Assembly: GCF_001420715.1 (NCBI RefSeq)
Contig: NZ_LJJC01000004.1
Span: 3,677,740 to 3,741,739, forward strand
Reading direction: 5' to 3'
DNA length: 64,000 nucleotides
Origin: Heyndrickxia shackletonii
Lineage (GTDB): Bacteria > Bacillota > Bacilli > Bacillales > Bacillaceae_C
How positions within the stretch are numbered: position 1 is the first letter of the stretch; every line of letters starts with the position of its first letter. A model generated the notes under the pieces. It ran no database searches, was not told the origin of the DNA, and saw nothing but the letters and a program-made list of their open reading frames with translations. A program made the translations under genes and the position numbers. This document shows positions 8,022-16,182 of the stretch, piece by piece.

Positions 8022-9020
8022 TTAGAAATGCATTACCTTTTCAATTGCCCTTGTAATCCTTCCTTCATTAGGTAAAAAGTGGTTTTCTAACGAATAAAAA
8101 GGTACGGGTACATCGAAGCCGGCAACCCTTTCAATCGGAGCTCTTAAATATAAAAACGAAGTTTCCTGAATAACGGAAATAATTTCTGCACCTAAACCGC
8201 TTGTTACATGTGCTTCATGAACAATTACCACTCTGCCTGTTTTTTGCACCGATTCGCTAATCTGTTCATGATCTAACGGATATAAGGTACGTAAATCAAT
8301 GACATCACAACCAATTCCCTCATCCTTTGCTTTTTCAGCAGCCTTCATGGCAACGGGTACCATTGCACCCCAAGCAATAATCGTAATGTCTTCCCCTTCC
8401 ATTAGAAGATTCGCCTTTCCTATTTCTACCGTATATTTGCCGGTTGGCACCTCTTCTTTAAAAGCTCGATAGGAACGGAGAGATTCCAAGAAAAGCACCG
8501 GATCCGGATCCTCGATACTAGAAATAAGGAGACCTTTAGCATCATATGGATTGGAAGGACAAACAACTTTAATACCTGGCATATGAGTAAACAGAGCTTC
8601 CATACTGTCTGAATGTATTTCGGGTGCCTTTACCCCAGCTCCATATGGCGCACGAATGACCAGTGGCACATGAAATTTGCTCATCGTCCTCATTCGTATC
8701 CTCGTTGCATGTGTCATGATTTGTTCGAATGCCGGATAGATAAAACCAAGAAACTGAATTTCCGCGACAGGCAAAAAACCATTAATCGCAAGTCCAATGG
8801 CTGTACCAATAATACCTGCTTCACTTAATGGTGTATCAATAACTCGTTCTTCTCCAAACTCATCGACCAGTCCATCTGTTGCACGGAAAACGCCGCCATT
8901 ACGGCCAACATCCTCCCCCATAACAATTATTTCCTTACGTTCACGCATCATCGTTTGTAATCCATCTGTAACCGCCTGCACTAAAGAGAGCTTTTGGGTC
9001 TTCATGACATCTATACTCAC
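8022..9020 (-). CDS. 2-oxoacid dehydrogenase E1 beta subunit
   Basis: The 332-residue protein matches the transketolase-like E1beta family: MGEDVGRNGGVFRATDGL near residue 35, TPLSEAGIIGTAIGLAINGF, and the C-terminal transketolase domain with DLRTLYPLD. With E1alpha it forms the thiamine diphosphate-dependent decarboxylase that feeds E2. The GTG start overlaps the TGA of the E1alpha gene by the four bases GTGA, showing translational coupling. E2 follows 17 bases later. It resembles branched-chain and pyruvate E1beta about equally by eye, so specificity must come from context or assay. Confidence 0.9.
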   Translation of the reverse strand: MSIDVMKTQKLSLVQAVTDGLQTMMRERKEIIVMGEDVGRNGGVFRATDGLVDEFGEERVIDTPLSEAGIIGTAIGLAINGFLPVAEIQFLGFIYPAFEQIMTHATRIRMRTMSKFHVPLVIRAPYGAGVKAPEIHSDSMEALFTHMPGIKVVCPSNPYDAKGLLISSIEDPDPVLFLESLRSYRAFKEEVPTGKYTVEIGKANLLMEGEDITIIAWGAMVPVAMKAAEKAKDEGIGCDVIDLRTLYPLDHEQISESVQKTGRVVIVHEAHVTSGLGAEIISVIQETSFLYLRAPIERVAGFDVPVPFYSLENHFLPNEGRITRAIEKVMHF

Positions 9021-10093
9021 CTTCTCACCCCTCTTAAGTATTCGTAATATTCATCCTTCTGCTTTTGAATGGTCCAGGTTGGCTCAGCAAAAACGTGATC
9101 GAATAAATCCTTTACATCCGGTTTTGGGAACGCTTCCATTTCTTTGATTGCTGATTCAATTTTATCATCTATTCTTTTCTGTAATTGATTTAACCAGATT
9201 TCATCCCATAATCCTTCATTTTTTAGATAACGTTCTAAACGAAGGATAGGGTCTGTCGTTTCCCGTTTTACTTTGCTTTCCTCTTGGTTACGATATTTGG
9301 TCGGATCATCTGCGGTTGTATGGGCACCATATCTCCAGGTGACAGCCTCGATTAAGGTTGGTCCTTCCCCATTTCTTGCACGATCCAATGCTTTTTTCGT
9401 TTCAAAATAGACGGAAAAAACATCATTTCCATCAATTCGGACACCTGGTATACCGTATGCTACTGCCTTTTGGGCAATGGTTTCCGAATTCATTTGTTTG
9501 TGAATAGGAACAGATATAGCATATTGATTGTTTTGATTAAAAAACACAACTGGTGCTTTAAACACACTGGCAAAGTTTAAGCCTTCATGGAAATCACCTT
9601 CAGATGTTGCCCCATCGCCAAAATAAACAATTGCAGCATTTTCGGTGTGTTTCCACTTTTCTGCTAGTGCCGCACCGGTGGCGTGTAAAAGCTGTGTTGC
9701 GATTGGCACTGCAGGAGGAAAAATCCTTCTTCCATCAGGCGGTACACATCCCTCCACCCTTCCATTCCAATAAAGAAAAATAGTTGTTAAAGAATGACCA
9801 AAGGTTATGCTTGCCGCATGGTCTCGGTAAGTAGGGAAAAGCCAATCCTGCTCGTGCAAGGCAAATGCACTTCCAACTTGAGCTGCTTCCTGCCCTTCGA
9901 AAGGGGCATATGTTCCGAGTCTTCCCTGTCTTTGCAGGCTAATTGCTTTGCGGTCAAAGGTTCTTACTAATAGCATTTTTTCATATAAGATGCGAGCTAG
10001 TTCATCTGTAATCAACTCTTTTAATTCCCCATTTAAAATCCTTCCGTTTTCATCTAAATATTGCTTTGTTTGAAATTCCTTCACTTCCCACAC
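9017..10093 (-). CDS. 2-oxoacid dehydrogenase E1 alpha subunit
   Basis: The 358-residue protein is an E1alpha with the thiamine diphosphate motif GDGATSEGDFHEGLNF starting at residue 159 and ending in the NN pair at 187-188. N-terminal segments such as RLGTYAPFEGQEAAQVGSA resemble PdhA-type subunits, and the phosphorylation-loop-like RYGAHTTADDPTKYR is present. It would decarboxylate a 2-oxoacid together with E1beta. The start is GTG after GAGAGG. It follows the phenylalanine dehydrogenase gene by 33 bases, so the deaminating enzyme and the decarboxylating complex are probably in one transcript. An arylpyruvate substrate is my inference. Confidence 0.9.
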   Translation of the reverse strand: MWEVKEFQTKQYLDENGRILNGELKELITDELARILYEKMLLVRTFDRKAISLQRQGRLGTYAPFEGQEAAQVGSAFALHEQDWLFPTYRDHAASITFGHSLTTIFLYWNGRVEGCVPPDGRRIFPPAVPIATQLLHATGAALAEKWKHTENAAIVYFGDGATSEGDFHEGLNFASVFKAPVVFFNQNNQYAISVPIHKQMNSETIAQKAVAYGIPGVRIDGNDVFSVYFETKKALDRARNGEGPTLIEAVTWRYGAHTTADDPTKYRNQEESKVKRETTDPILRLERYLKNEGLWDEIWLNQLQKRIDDKIESAIKEMEAFPKPDVKDLFDHVFAEPTWTIQKQKDEYYEYLRGVRR

Positions 10094-10126
10094 ATCCTCT
10101 CTTTTGCAGGATTAACCATACAAGAC

Positions 10127-11236
10127 TTAGTGCTTTACTTCCCATTTCGGACGTTTATGATGTGAAAAGAAACTATTGCGGTGTTTTCTTGCTTCTAAAC
10201 GCTGCTCACAAAATTGGTTTGCAGATTGAACAGTAGAAATATGCTCATTTTCAGCAGTACGATATATTTCAAGCAATGAAGTATAAATTGCTTTTGTTTT
10301 TTTCATCACTCTTTGTTTATTTGGTCCATATAATTCATCTGATACTTGAATTAGCCCTCCAGCATTGACAATATAGTCAGGAGCATAAAGGATGCCTTTT
10401 TTTAATAAAACATCACCATGATGATCGTCTAATAATTGGTTATTGGCTGATCCGACAATGGCTTTTACTTTTAATCGTTCAATCGTTTCATCATGAATAA
10501 TTCCGCCTAGCGCACATGGAACAAAGATATCTGCTTCTACTCCATATATATCACTTCCAGAAACGACCCTAATTGATTCATTCCCGATTTCTTTGCCTCG
10601 TCTAATTAATGCCTCAATCGACTGCTGATTAATTTCCGAAACGTACAGGTTGGCACCTTCTGCTAATAATTGTTCCGCCACTTTAAAGCCAACCTTTCCA
10701 AGACCTTGGATTGCATATGTTTTATTTCCAATGGATTGGGAACCATCTAACACCTCATTTGTAGCCTTAATACCATAGATAACACCATGTGCAGTAGGAA
10801 TGGAGGAATCACCGCTGCCACCGTATTCTTCCGGTAACCCGACAATACAATTTGTTTCCTTCATGGCATGAACAAAATCTTCAGGTGTTGTTCCCATATC
10901 CGTTCCCGTATAATAACGCCCATTTAAGGAGTCAATGTATTGGCCAAGGGATCGGAACAATTCTGGTGTTTTATCTTTTGCAGGGTCACCGATAATAACG
11001 GTTTTCCCTCCTCCAAAATCTAAATCCGCTGCTGCACATTTATAGGTCATTCCTTTTGAAAGCCGCAATGCATCATTTAGTGCGTCTTCAAAGGATTTAT
11101 AAGGATACATTCTGCATCCGCCAGTTGCTGGTCCAAGTGTTGTGTTATGTATTGCGATAATTGCCTTTAATCCAGTTCTTGCATCATTACAAAATACAAC
11201 TTGTTCATGGCTTTTAATCTCATTAAATAAATCCAT
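10127..11236 (-). CDS. pdh: Phenylalanine dehydrogenase (NAD-dependent)
   Basis: The 369-residue protein belongs to the Glu/Leu/Phe/Val dehydrogenases. GGCRMYPY (39-46), [16 protein letters not shown] with lysines 66 and 78, [12 protein letters not shown] and the NAD loop GLGKVG are seen. The C-terminus [17 protein letters not shown] closely resembles the tail I recall for Bacillus (Lysinibacillus) sphaericus phenylalanine dehydrogenase, and the body shares long words with it ([25 protein letters not shown]). It would deaminate phenylalanine reversibly to phenylpyruvate. The start is ATG at the gene front with a GAAAGGGGAG site. Leucine dehydrogenase is the main alternative. It lies between a thioesterase and an E1alpha gene, within reach of the phenylacetate catabolon. 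Confidence 0.82.
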   Translation of the reverse strand: MDLFNEIKSHEQVVFCNDARTGLKAIIAIHNTTLGPATGGCRMYPYKSFEDALNDALRLSKGMTYKCAAADLDFGGGKTVIIGDPAKDKTPELFRSLGQYIDSLNGRYYTGTDMGTTPEDFVHAMKETNCIVGLPEEYGGSGDSSIPTAHGVIYGIKATNEVLDGSQSIGNKTYAIQGLGKVGFKVAEQLLAEGANLYVSEINQQSIEALIRRGKEIGNESIRVVSGSDIYGVEADIFVPCALGGIIHDETIERLKVKAIVGSANNQLLDDHHGDVLLKKGILYAPDYIVNAGGLIQVSDELYGPNKQRVMKKTKAIYTSLLEIYRTAENEHISTVQSANQFCEQRLEARKHRNSFFSHHKRPKWEVKH

Positions 11237-11298
11237 TCATATTCTCCCCTTTCTGGAGGTTATAGATTGAGAGTTAGATGTCCGAAGTTAGATGGGGA

Positions 11299-11322
11299 GA
11301 AATTGGCCAGATAGCCAATTTC
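11299..11322. other. Perfect 9-bp hairpin between thioesterase and phenylalanine dehydrogenase genes
   Basis: GAAATTGGC/GCCAATTTC with a 6-base loop in the 105-base spacer. It has no T-run, so it is more likely an mRNA processing or stability element than a terminator. Confidence 0.45.
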
Positions 11323-11341
11323 ATGTTCTGCCACCGCTATT

Positions 11342-11737
11342 TCAAATTATTGAAGCTTCTAGTCTCTCCTGAATTTGAGTTTTAGGCAGGATAACTTGTT
11401 TTACCTCCCCTTTCCCAATTAACCCTTTTTCTGTCCACGCTTCCGTCTTAGTAATGATTACATTATCGATTACTTCAGTTAATGTTGCCTTTACGTTCAC
11501 AACCGTTCCTTCTGTTGTCGGGGCAATGTGTTTTACTTGTACTGCGCCTCCGATTCCTTCTTCATGGTTTTCAAGATAAGGGAGAATGATTTGCCGTGAC
11601 ACCCATTCCATATGATATACCATGGAAACAGTTGAATATGCCTTATGGACTACATTCCCCTCGAATTGAGCAAACATATCCGGTGTTACTTCAAATGAAA
11701 CGGAAGCAGTCTGACCAATTTCCATTCCTTTCTTCAT
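11342..11737 (-). CDS. Hotdog-fold thioesterase (FlK-like)
   Basis: The 131-residue protein has a single hotdog domain. The words YHMEWVSRQ, GGAVQVKHIAPTTEGTVV and IGKGEVKQVI are those of the fluoroacetyl-CoA thioesterase (FlK)-like family. It would hydrolyse a short or aryl acyl-CoA. The ATG follows GAGGTGATGTA. It sits between the ABC transporter and phenylalanine dehydrogenase in the same direction, upstream of a 2-oxoacid dehydrogenase. A reasonable inference is that it releases arylacetates, for example 4-hydroxyphenylacetate from its CoA ester, or relieves CoA trapping. The substrate is not shown by the sequence. Confidence 0.75.
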   Translation of the reverse strand: MKKGMEIGQTASVSFEVTPDMFAQFEGNVVHKAYSTVSMVYHMEWVSRQIILPYLENHEEGIGGAVQVKHIAPTTEGTVVNVKATLTEVIDNVIITKTEAWTEKGLIGKGEVKQVILPKTQIQERLEASII

Positions 11738-11776
11738 TACATCACCTCTTTATTAACAGCTAAAACCTTATGTCTA

Positions 11777-12577
11777 TTAATCTACTGACAAAAGAGCTCT
11801 GTCACTGGTCATTTTCGCACCTCGAATCCGCTGGAATTCTGCCATTAATTGATCTATCGTAAGGTTTCTTTTCTCTTCTTCATTCACTTCTAGAATTATT
11901 TGACCTTTATCCATCATAATTAAGCGATTGCCAAGATCTAATGCTTGCTGCATATTATGCGTCACCATTATAGTCGTCAGTTTATCTTTTTCAACAAGCT
12001 CTTTAGTCAGCTCCGTAATTAGCTTCGCTCTTGAAGGATCAAGCGCTGCAGTATGTTCATCTAATAAAAGAATAGATGGGTGTGTAAAAGTGGCCATTAA
12101 TAATGAAAGAGCCTGCCTTTCACCTCCGGATAATAAACCTACTTTAGCGTTTAACCGATTTTCAAGATTTAAATGTAAAATTGCCAGGGATTCTTTAAAG
12201 AAATCTCTTCTCTTTTTGTCCACACCTCTTCGCAGTCTTCGTTTTTGATTTCTTGAGTATGCCATTGCCAAATTCTCTTCAATTGTCATAGATGGGGCTG
12301 TTCCTGCCATTGGATCTTGAAATACTCTTCCGATTAATCTCGCTCTTCTATATTCCGGTAATTTCGTAACATCCTCAGAATCAATATGGACAGTACCAAT
12401 ATCGGGAGTAAGGACCCCTGAAATCATATTCATCAAAGTAGATTTCCCCGCCCCGTTACTTCCGATTACTGTCACAAAATCCCCTTTTTCTAAACTTAAA
12501 TTAATTTGGTCTAAGGCAATCTTTTCATCTGGGGTAGATTCATTGAATAGCTTGCTAATCTGATTGAGCTGTAGCAC
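11777..12577 (-). CDS. ABC transporter ATP-binding protein (TrpXYZ-type system)
   Basis: The 266-residue ATPase has Walker A GSNGAGKST (39-47), the signature LSGGERQALSLL and Walker B ILLLDEHTAALDP. The aromatic-free Q-loop region and the LSGGERQ signature resemble ATPases that pair with PF04392-type binding proteins. Its 5' end overlaps the permease gene by 23 bases, a sign of coupled translation. With the permease and lipoprotein upstream it makes a complete importer. Related systems (TrpXYZ of streptococci) take up tryptophan; here an aromatic amino acid or aromatic acid is plausible because the operon continues into phenylalanine dehydrogenase. Confidence 0.85.
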   Translation of the reverse strand: MLQLNQISKLFNESTPDEKIALDQINLSLEKGDFVTVIGSNGAGKSTLMNMISGVLTPDIGTVHIDSEDVTKLPEYRRARLIGRVFQDPMAGTAPSMTIEENLAMAYSRNQKRRLRRGVDKKRRDFFKESLAILHLNLENRLNAKVGLLSGGERQALSLLMATFTHPSILLLDEHTAALDPSRAKLITELTKELVEKDKLTTIMVTHNMQQALDLGNRLIMMDKGQIILEVNEEEKRNLTIDQLMAEFQRIRGAKMTSDRALLSVD

Positions 12578-13604
12578 TTGTCTCCCCCTCTTCCCTTACA
12601 TCTGCTTGTGAAGCTGCCAACCTTTGGACATGACGCCTCGATTTTCTTCTCTTTTCACGCTGTGCTTCGATAACCTTCGGCAGTATTAATGCCAGAATTA
12701 CGATGATTGCAGTAATAAGCTTCATATCTCCTGTATCCAAAACATTCCATCTAAGCGCAACGCCAAGTATGATACGATATATAATGGCACCAGAAATAAC
12801 GGCCAATGTCGTTCTTATAATTGATTTCGTACCTAAAATTGCTTCGCCGATAATAACAGAAGCAAGACCAACAATGATCATCCCGATTCCCATTCCGACA
12901 TCGGAAAACATCGAATATTGGGCAATCAAAGCACCCGAAAATGCTACGAGTGCATTGGAGATTCCAAGACCAAGTACAATATACCAATCTGTATTAGCTG
13001 AAAAGCTCCTGATCATTCTCTGATTATCACCTGTAGCCCTTATTGCAAGGCCAACCTCTGTTTGCAAAAACCAATCGGCAAACTTTTTTACTATATAGGT
13101 TACAATCAGCATTAGGACGAGAGTCCCCCATGTGGATGGAACATAGTGCACTCCTATTTTTCCAAGAAGATTATTTAGCCAATTATCAATGCCTAGCGGC
13201 GCCCATATTTTCCCGAATATTGTAAAAACGGAATCTGAATTTAATAAAGGAATATTGGGTCTTCCTACAGAGGTTTCAGTAGTGAGTCCCATAATACGTA
13301 AATTGATAGAATAAAGGGCAATCATCATTAAAATTCCTGAAAGGAGTGGATTTATTTTTCCTTTTGTGTGCAGAAGTCCGGTAATACATCCTGCAGCAAA
13401 ACCGGCAACTAAGGCCAAAACAGTAGCTAAAATAGGATTATACCCAAAGGTAATCATCGTTGCCGCAACTGCTGCACCGGTTACAAAGCTTCCATCAACC
13501 GTTAAATCAGGAAAATCCAGCACCCGGAAGGAAAGATAAACTCCAAGTGCTAGAATCGCATAGATGATTCCTTGCTCAAGTGATCCAAAGATCGTTCCAA
13601 ACAT
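12555..13604 (-). CDS. ABC transporter permease (BPD_transp_2 type)
   Basis: The 349-residue protein has eight to nine hydrophobic segments and the motif LDFPDLTVDGSFVTGAAVAA near residue 30, typical of permeases in the LivH/RbsC-like branch that work with PF04392 binding proteins. A basic tail (EAQREKRRKSRRHVQRL) is cytoplasmic. It lies between the lipoprotein gene (15-base gap) and the ATPase gene (overlap). It should form the membrane channel of this importer. The substrate is inferred from neighbours only. Confidence 0.88.
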   Translation of the reverse strand: MFGTIFGSLEQGIIYAILALGVYLSFRVLDFPDLTVDGSFVTGAAVAATMITFGYNPILATVLALVAGFAAGCITGLLHTKGKINPLLSGILMMIALYSINLRIMGLTTETSVGRPNIPLLNSDSVFTIFGKIWAPLGIDNWLNNLLGKIGVHYVPSTWGTLVLMLIVTYIVKKFADWFLQTEVGLAIRATGDNQRMIRSFSANTDWYIVLGLGISNALVAFSGALIAQYSMFSDVGMGIGMIIVGLASVIIGEAILGTKSIIRTTLAVISGAIIYRIILGVALRWNVLDTGDMKLITAIIVILALILPKVIEAQREKRRKSRRHVQRLAASQADVREEGETSATAQSD

Positions 13605-13619
13605 TGAACCATCTCCTAT

Positions 13620-14621
13620 TTATTCAGTAGTTTCTGCTTTCCAATCATCTTTAATGTCAATACCGATGGTGCTTGCTGTCTTTTTATTTATGACTAGCTT
13701 AAGGTTTTGCGGAACCTGAACAGGAATATCTGAAGGCTTGCTTTCACCCTTTAATATTTTGACTGCCATTTGTCCAGCTTCATAACCAATATCATAATAT
13801 TCAAAGCCGTATGCCCCAAAAGCCCCTTTTCTAACGGAATCAAACTCGGCAGCCATCATTGGAAGCTTATTTTTATTGGCGACAGAAATAACCGATTCTA
13901 AAGCGGACACGACGGTATTATCAGAAATGATATATAATCCATCCACTTTTCCTACTAATGATTCGGTAGCCTGTTTAACATCAGCAGAAGTTGCGACGGA
14001 AGCTTCCTTAATTGTCAGGCCGATATCGCCGGCTAATTTCTTTACGTTATCTACTTGTGCACGTGAATTTTGTTCACCGGAATTATAAACCATACCAACT
14101 TTCGTAATATTTAGCTTTTCTTTCATAAATTTCAAGGTATTTGGAATTGCTTCTGGGTGGGTATCGATTGTTCCTGTAATATTTCCGCCCGGTTTCTCCA
14201 TAGAAGAAACAAGCTTTGCCCCTATTGGATCCGTGACAGAAGTAAAGACAATCGGAATATCTTTTGTTTGACTTGCTACTGCTTGAGCACTTGGTGTAGA
14301 GTTTGCGAAGATGAGATCAACTTTTGAGTTAACTAAATTTGTTGCGATTGAGGTATTCGCACTATTATCGCCTTGTGCGTTTTGTATTTTATATTCGGCT
14401 TTTATTCCACCATCTTCTATTGCCTTTTTAAAACCTTTAAATGCAGCGTCTAGTGATGGATGTTCGACAATCTGGGTAACCCCGATGGTATATGTTTTTT
14501 CCTTTGATTCTCCCTTATTTGCTTGTCCCCCCGATGATGAAGGCGTCGATGTTTTGGAACCACAAGCAGCTAGTAGAATGGTACTTAATAATACAACAGC
14601 GGTTTTTTTCCATTTCATCAT
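13620..14621 (-). CDS. ABC transporter substrate-binding lipoprotein (PF04392 type)
   Basis: The 333-residue protein starts with a lipoprotein signal peptide (KKTAVVLLSTILLAACGS) whose lipobox LAAC places the lipidated cysteine at about residue 20, followed by a Ser/Gly/Thr-rich linker. The mature part (YTIGVTQIVEHPSLDAAFKG, NAQGDNSANTSIATNLV, TSVTDPIGAKLV) is that of the ABC_sub_bind family to which streptococcal TrpX belongs. ATG with AAAGGGG upstream. It is the first gene of the operon that goes on to phenylalanine dehydrogenase and the E1/E2 genes. An aromatic ligand is likely but unproven. Confidence 0.88.
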   Translation of the reverse strand: MMKWKKTAVVLLSTILLAACGSKTSTPSSSGGQANKGESKEKTYTIGVTQIVEHPSLDAAFKGFKKAIEDGGIKAEYKIQNAQGDNSANTSIATNLVNSKVDLIFANSTPSAQAVASQTKDIPIVFTSVTDPIGAKLVSSMEKPGGNITGTIDTHPEAIPNTLKFMKEKLNITKVGMVYNSGEQNSRAQVDNVKKLAGDIGLTIKEASVATSADVKQATESLVGKVDGLYIISDNTVVSALESVISVANKNKLPMMAAEFDSVRKGAFGAYGFEYYDIGYEAGQMAVKILKGESKPSDIPVQVPQNLKLVINKKTASTIGIDIKDDWKAETTE

Positions 14622-14733
14622 TCCAATACCCCTTTAAAAATATTTTTTTGAATGAGAATTGCATGTAAAACCTATTTGACTAGAAATTTTTGTACCTTCA
14701 TCCTATAAACAAAGAATGACTACACCTAGCTGT

Positions 14734-14819
14734 AATAAAAGCTTAGTTTTTTTACATTCCTCCCCCACTGAAAACGGTTTCATTTCTTCATGATTGTTTG
14801 CATTAAAAAAGCTTTTATT
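14734..14819. promoter_or_regulatory. Long inverted repeat framing the cre site
   Basis: AATAAAAGCTT (14734-14744) and AAGCTTTTATT (14809-14819) are perfect inverted copies 64 bases apart, with the cre site centred between them. They lie upstream of the aromatic operon and could be regulator half-sites or an RNA stem. Confidence 0.4.
14769..14782. promoter_or_regulatory. CcpA catabolite-responsive element (cre)
   Basis: TGAAAACGGTTTCA fits the consensus TGWAANCGNTNWCA at every position and is palindromic. It is about 150 bases upstream of the lipoprotein gene that opens the transporter/phenylalanine dehydrogenase operon. It suggests repression (or activation) of this operon by CcpA when sugars are available. 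Confidence 0.65.
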
Positions 14820-14834
14820 ATCATGTACAGACTC

Positions 14835-14990
14835 TGTCTAGCTGCAGCGCCCATCGGCTAGCGGATTTCTCCGTCTCCCTCCTACGATAAGTCAACATCA
14901 GTTCGTAAACAACCTCACTGTGTTTCCTTTATCTCGAGGTGAGCGACTACTAAATCCGTACACCGATGAACAAGGCGCCTCCGCTTTTCC
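14835..14990. repeat. Dispersed Bacillus-type hairpin repeat, copy 1
   Basis: Begins TGTCTAGCTGCAGCGCC and ends CAAGGCGCCTCCGCTTTTCC. The outer parts are inverted to each other (CATCGGCTAGCGGATTT against AAATCCGTACACCGATG). It shares long words with the element at 17175-17391, in inverse orientation. It occupies the 474-base gap between 14622 and 15095 together with the cre region; no gene is seen in it. Confidence 0.75.
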
Positions 14991-15095
14991 TATTACGAAA
15001 TAAAAGCTAACGTTTAATTAACGTTATATTAACATTTTATGCTATATTCGGTCAATTCAATTTAAAATATTTAAAAAATTCCATTATCATATTTT

Positions 15096-16052
15096 TTACT
15101 TATGAACATTTAGGTTAGTTAAATACTTCAACTGCTGTTCGTATTCCTTCAACATCGAATCGATTACATCTTTAACGGTTGGAATTGTTCTAATTAAGCC
15201 AGCGATCTGACCGCTATTCATAAATCCCTTTTGTTCATTTCCATCTAAAGCTCCGTTACAATGAAATTCTTCCGTTGTTAGTTCTTCATATTCCCCAATC
15301 GTTAAACCATTTTTTTCCTTCCATAAAATTGATTTAGCATACTCCCCATCTAATACCCTTCTTACTCTTCCTAAAGATCTCCCTATTACCACGGTACTGT
15401 GGTCTGTTGCATCTATTATTCTCTTTTTATATTCTTTTGAAAAAGGAGCTTCCTTCGTAGCTACAAATCTTGTTCCCATTTGCACCCCCTGTGCTCCTAA
15501 CGCAAATGCAGCTAACATCCCTCTGCCATCTGCAATTCCTCCTGCTGCAACAACAGGAACATCTACAGAATCAACAATCTGCGGAATCAAGGTCATCGTT
15601 GTTGTTTCATAGGGAGAGTTTATTCCAGCTGCCTCCACGCCTTCCGCTACAATGATATCCGCTCCGGCTTCTTCCGCCTTTTTGGCGTGTTTCACACTAG
15701 CTGTGACAACCATCACTTTAACATGCTTATCATGAAAGAGTGGAATAAATGGTGCTGGGTTGCCAGCCGATAAGGATACTACTGGAATATCATGTTTTAT
15801 AATAAGTTCTACTATTTTAGCTGCTTCCGGATGAACGGAAACGGGAATATTTACGGCAAAGGGCTTTTTGGTTAAATGCTTTGTTTCTACCATAATGTTT
15901 TCAATTTCTGCTATATTCATTGTGCCAGTTCCAATGGTTCCTAAGCCCCCTGCCTCAGAAACTGCAGCAGTAAGTTTAGCATTGCTAATATTCCCCATTC
16001 CGCCTTGTATAATTGGTCTCTCAATACCGAGAATTGTTGTTACTTGATTCAT
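15096..16052 (-). CDS. Nitronate monooxygenase / FabK-like FMN protein
   Basis: The 318-residue TIM-barrel protein belongs to the 2-nitropropane dioxygenase/FabK superfamily: ERPIIQGGMGNISNAKLTAAVSEAGG is spread over residues 11-36, and VVAAGGIADGRGMLAAFALGAQGVQMGTRF is the FMN phosphate-binding region. In FabK and class I nitronate monooxygenases a GGH motif supplies the catalytic histidine; here the same place reads EAAGINSP (140-147) with no histidine. The enzyme may thus catalyse another FMN-dependent reaction. It is the last gene of the catabolic block on the minus strand, 130 bases beyond paaX; a link to phenylacetate breakdown is possible but not shown. Confidence 0.75.
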   Translation of the reverse strand: MNQVTTILGIERPIIQGGMGNISNAKLTAAVSEAGGLGTIGTGTMNIAEIENIMVETKHLTKKPFAVNIPVSVHPEAAKIVELIIKHDIPVVSLSAGNPAPFIPLFHDKHVKVMVVTASVKHAKKAEEAGADIIVAEGVEAAGINSPYETTTMTLIPQIVDSVDVPVVAAGGIADGRGMLAAFALGAQGVQMGTRFVATKEAPFSKEYKKRIIDATDHSTVVIGRSLGRVRRVLDGEYAKSILWKEKNGLTIGEYEELTTEEFHCNGALDGNEQKGFMNSGQIAGLIRTIPTVKDVIDSMLKEYEQQLKYLTNLNVHK

Positions 16053-16082
16053 GAGACTGCCCCCGAAAGTTCATTTTACAAT

Positions 16083-16130
16083 GGCTCTTTTCTTAACCTT
16101 GTTGCTTTGAACTTTATAAGAAAAGATGCC
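16083..16130. other. Imperfect hairpin between paaX and the nitronate monooxygenase-like gene
   Basis: GGCTCTTTTCTTA (16083-16095) pairs with TAAGAAAAGATGCC (16117-16130), one bulge. It lies in the leader of the downstream gene on the minus strand and has no T-run. Confidence 0.35.
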
Positions 16131-16182
16131 CCGTAGCCTAATTTGCATTAAATTTGTACCAAGTGACGGAAAACCGCCTTTA

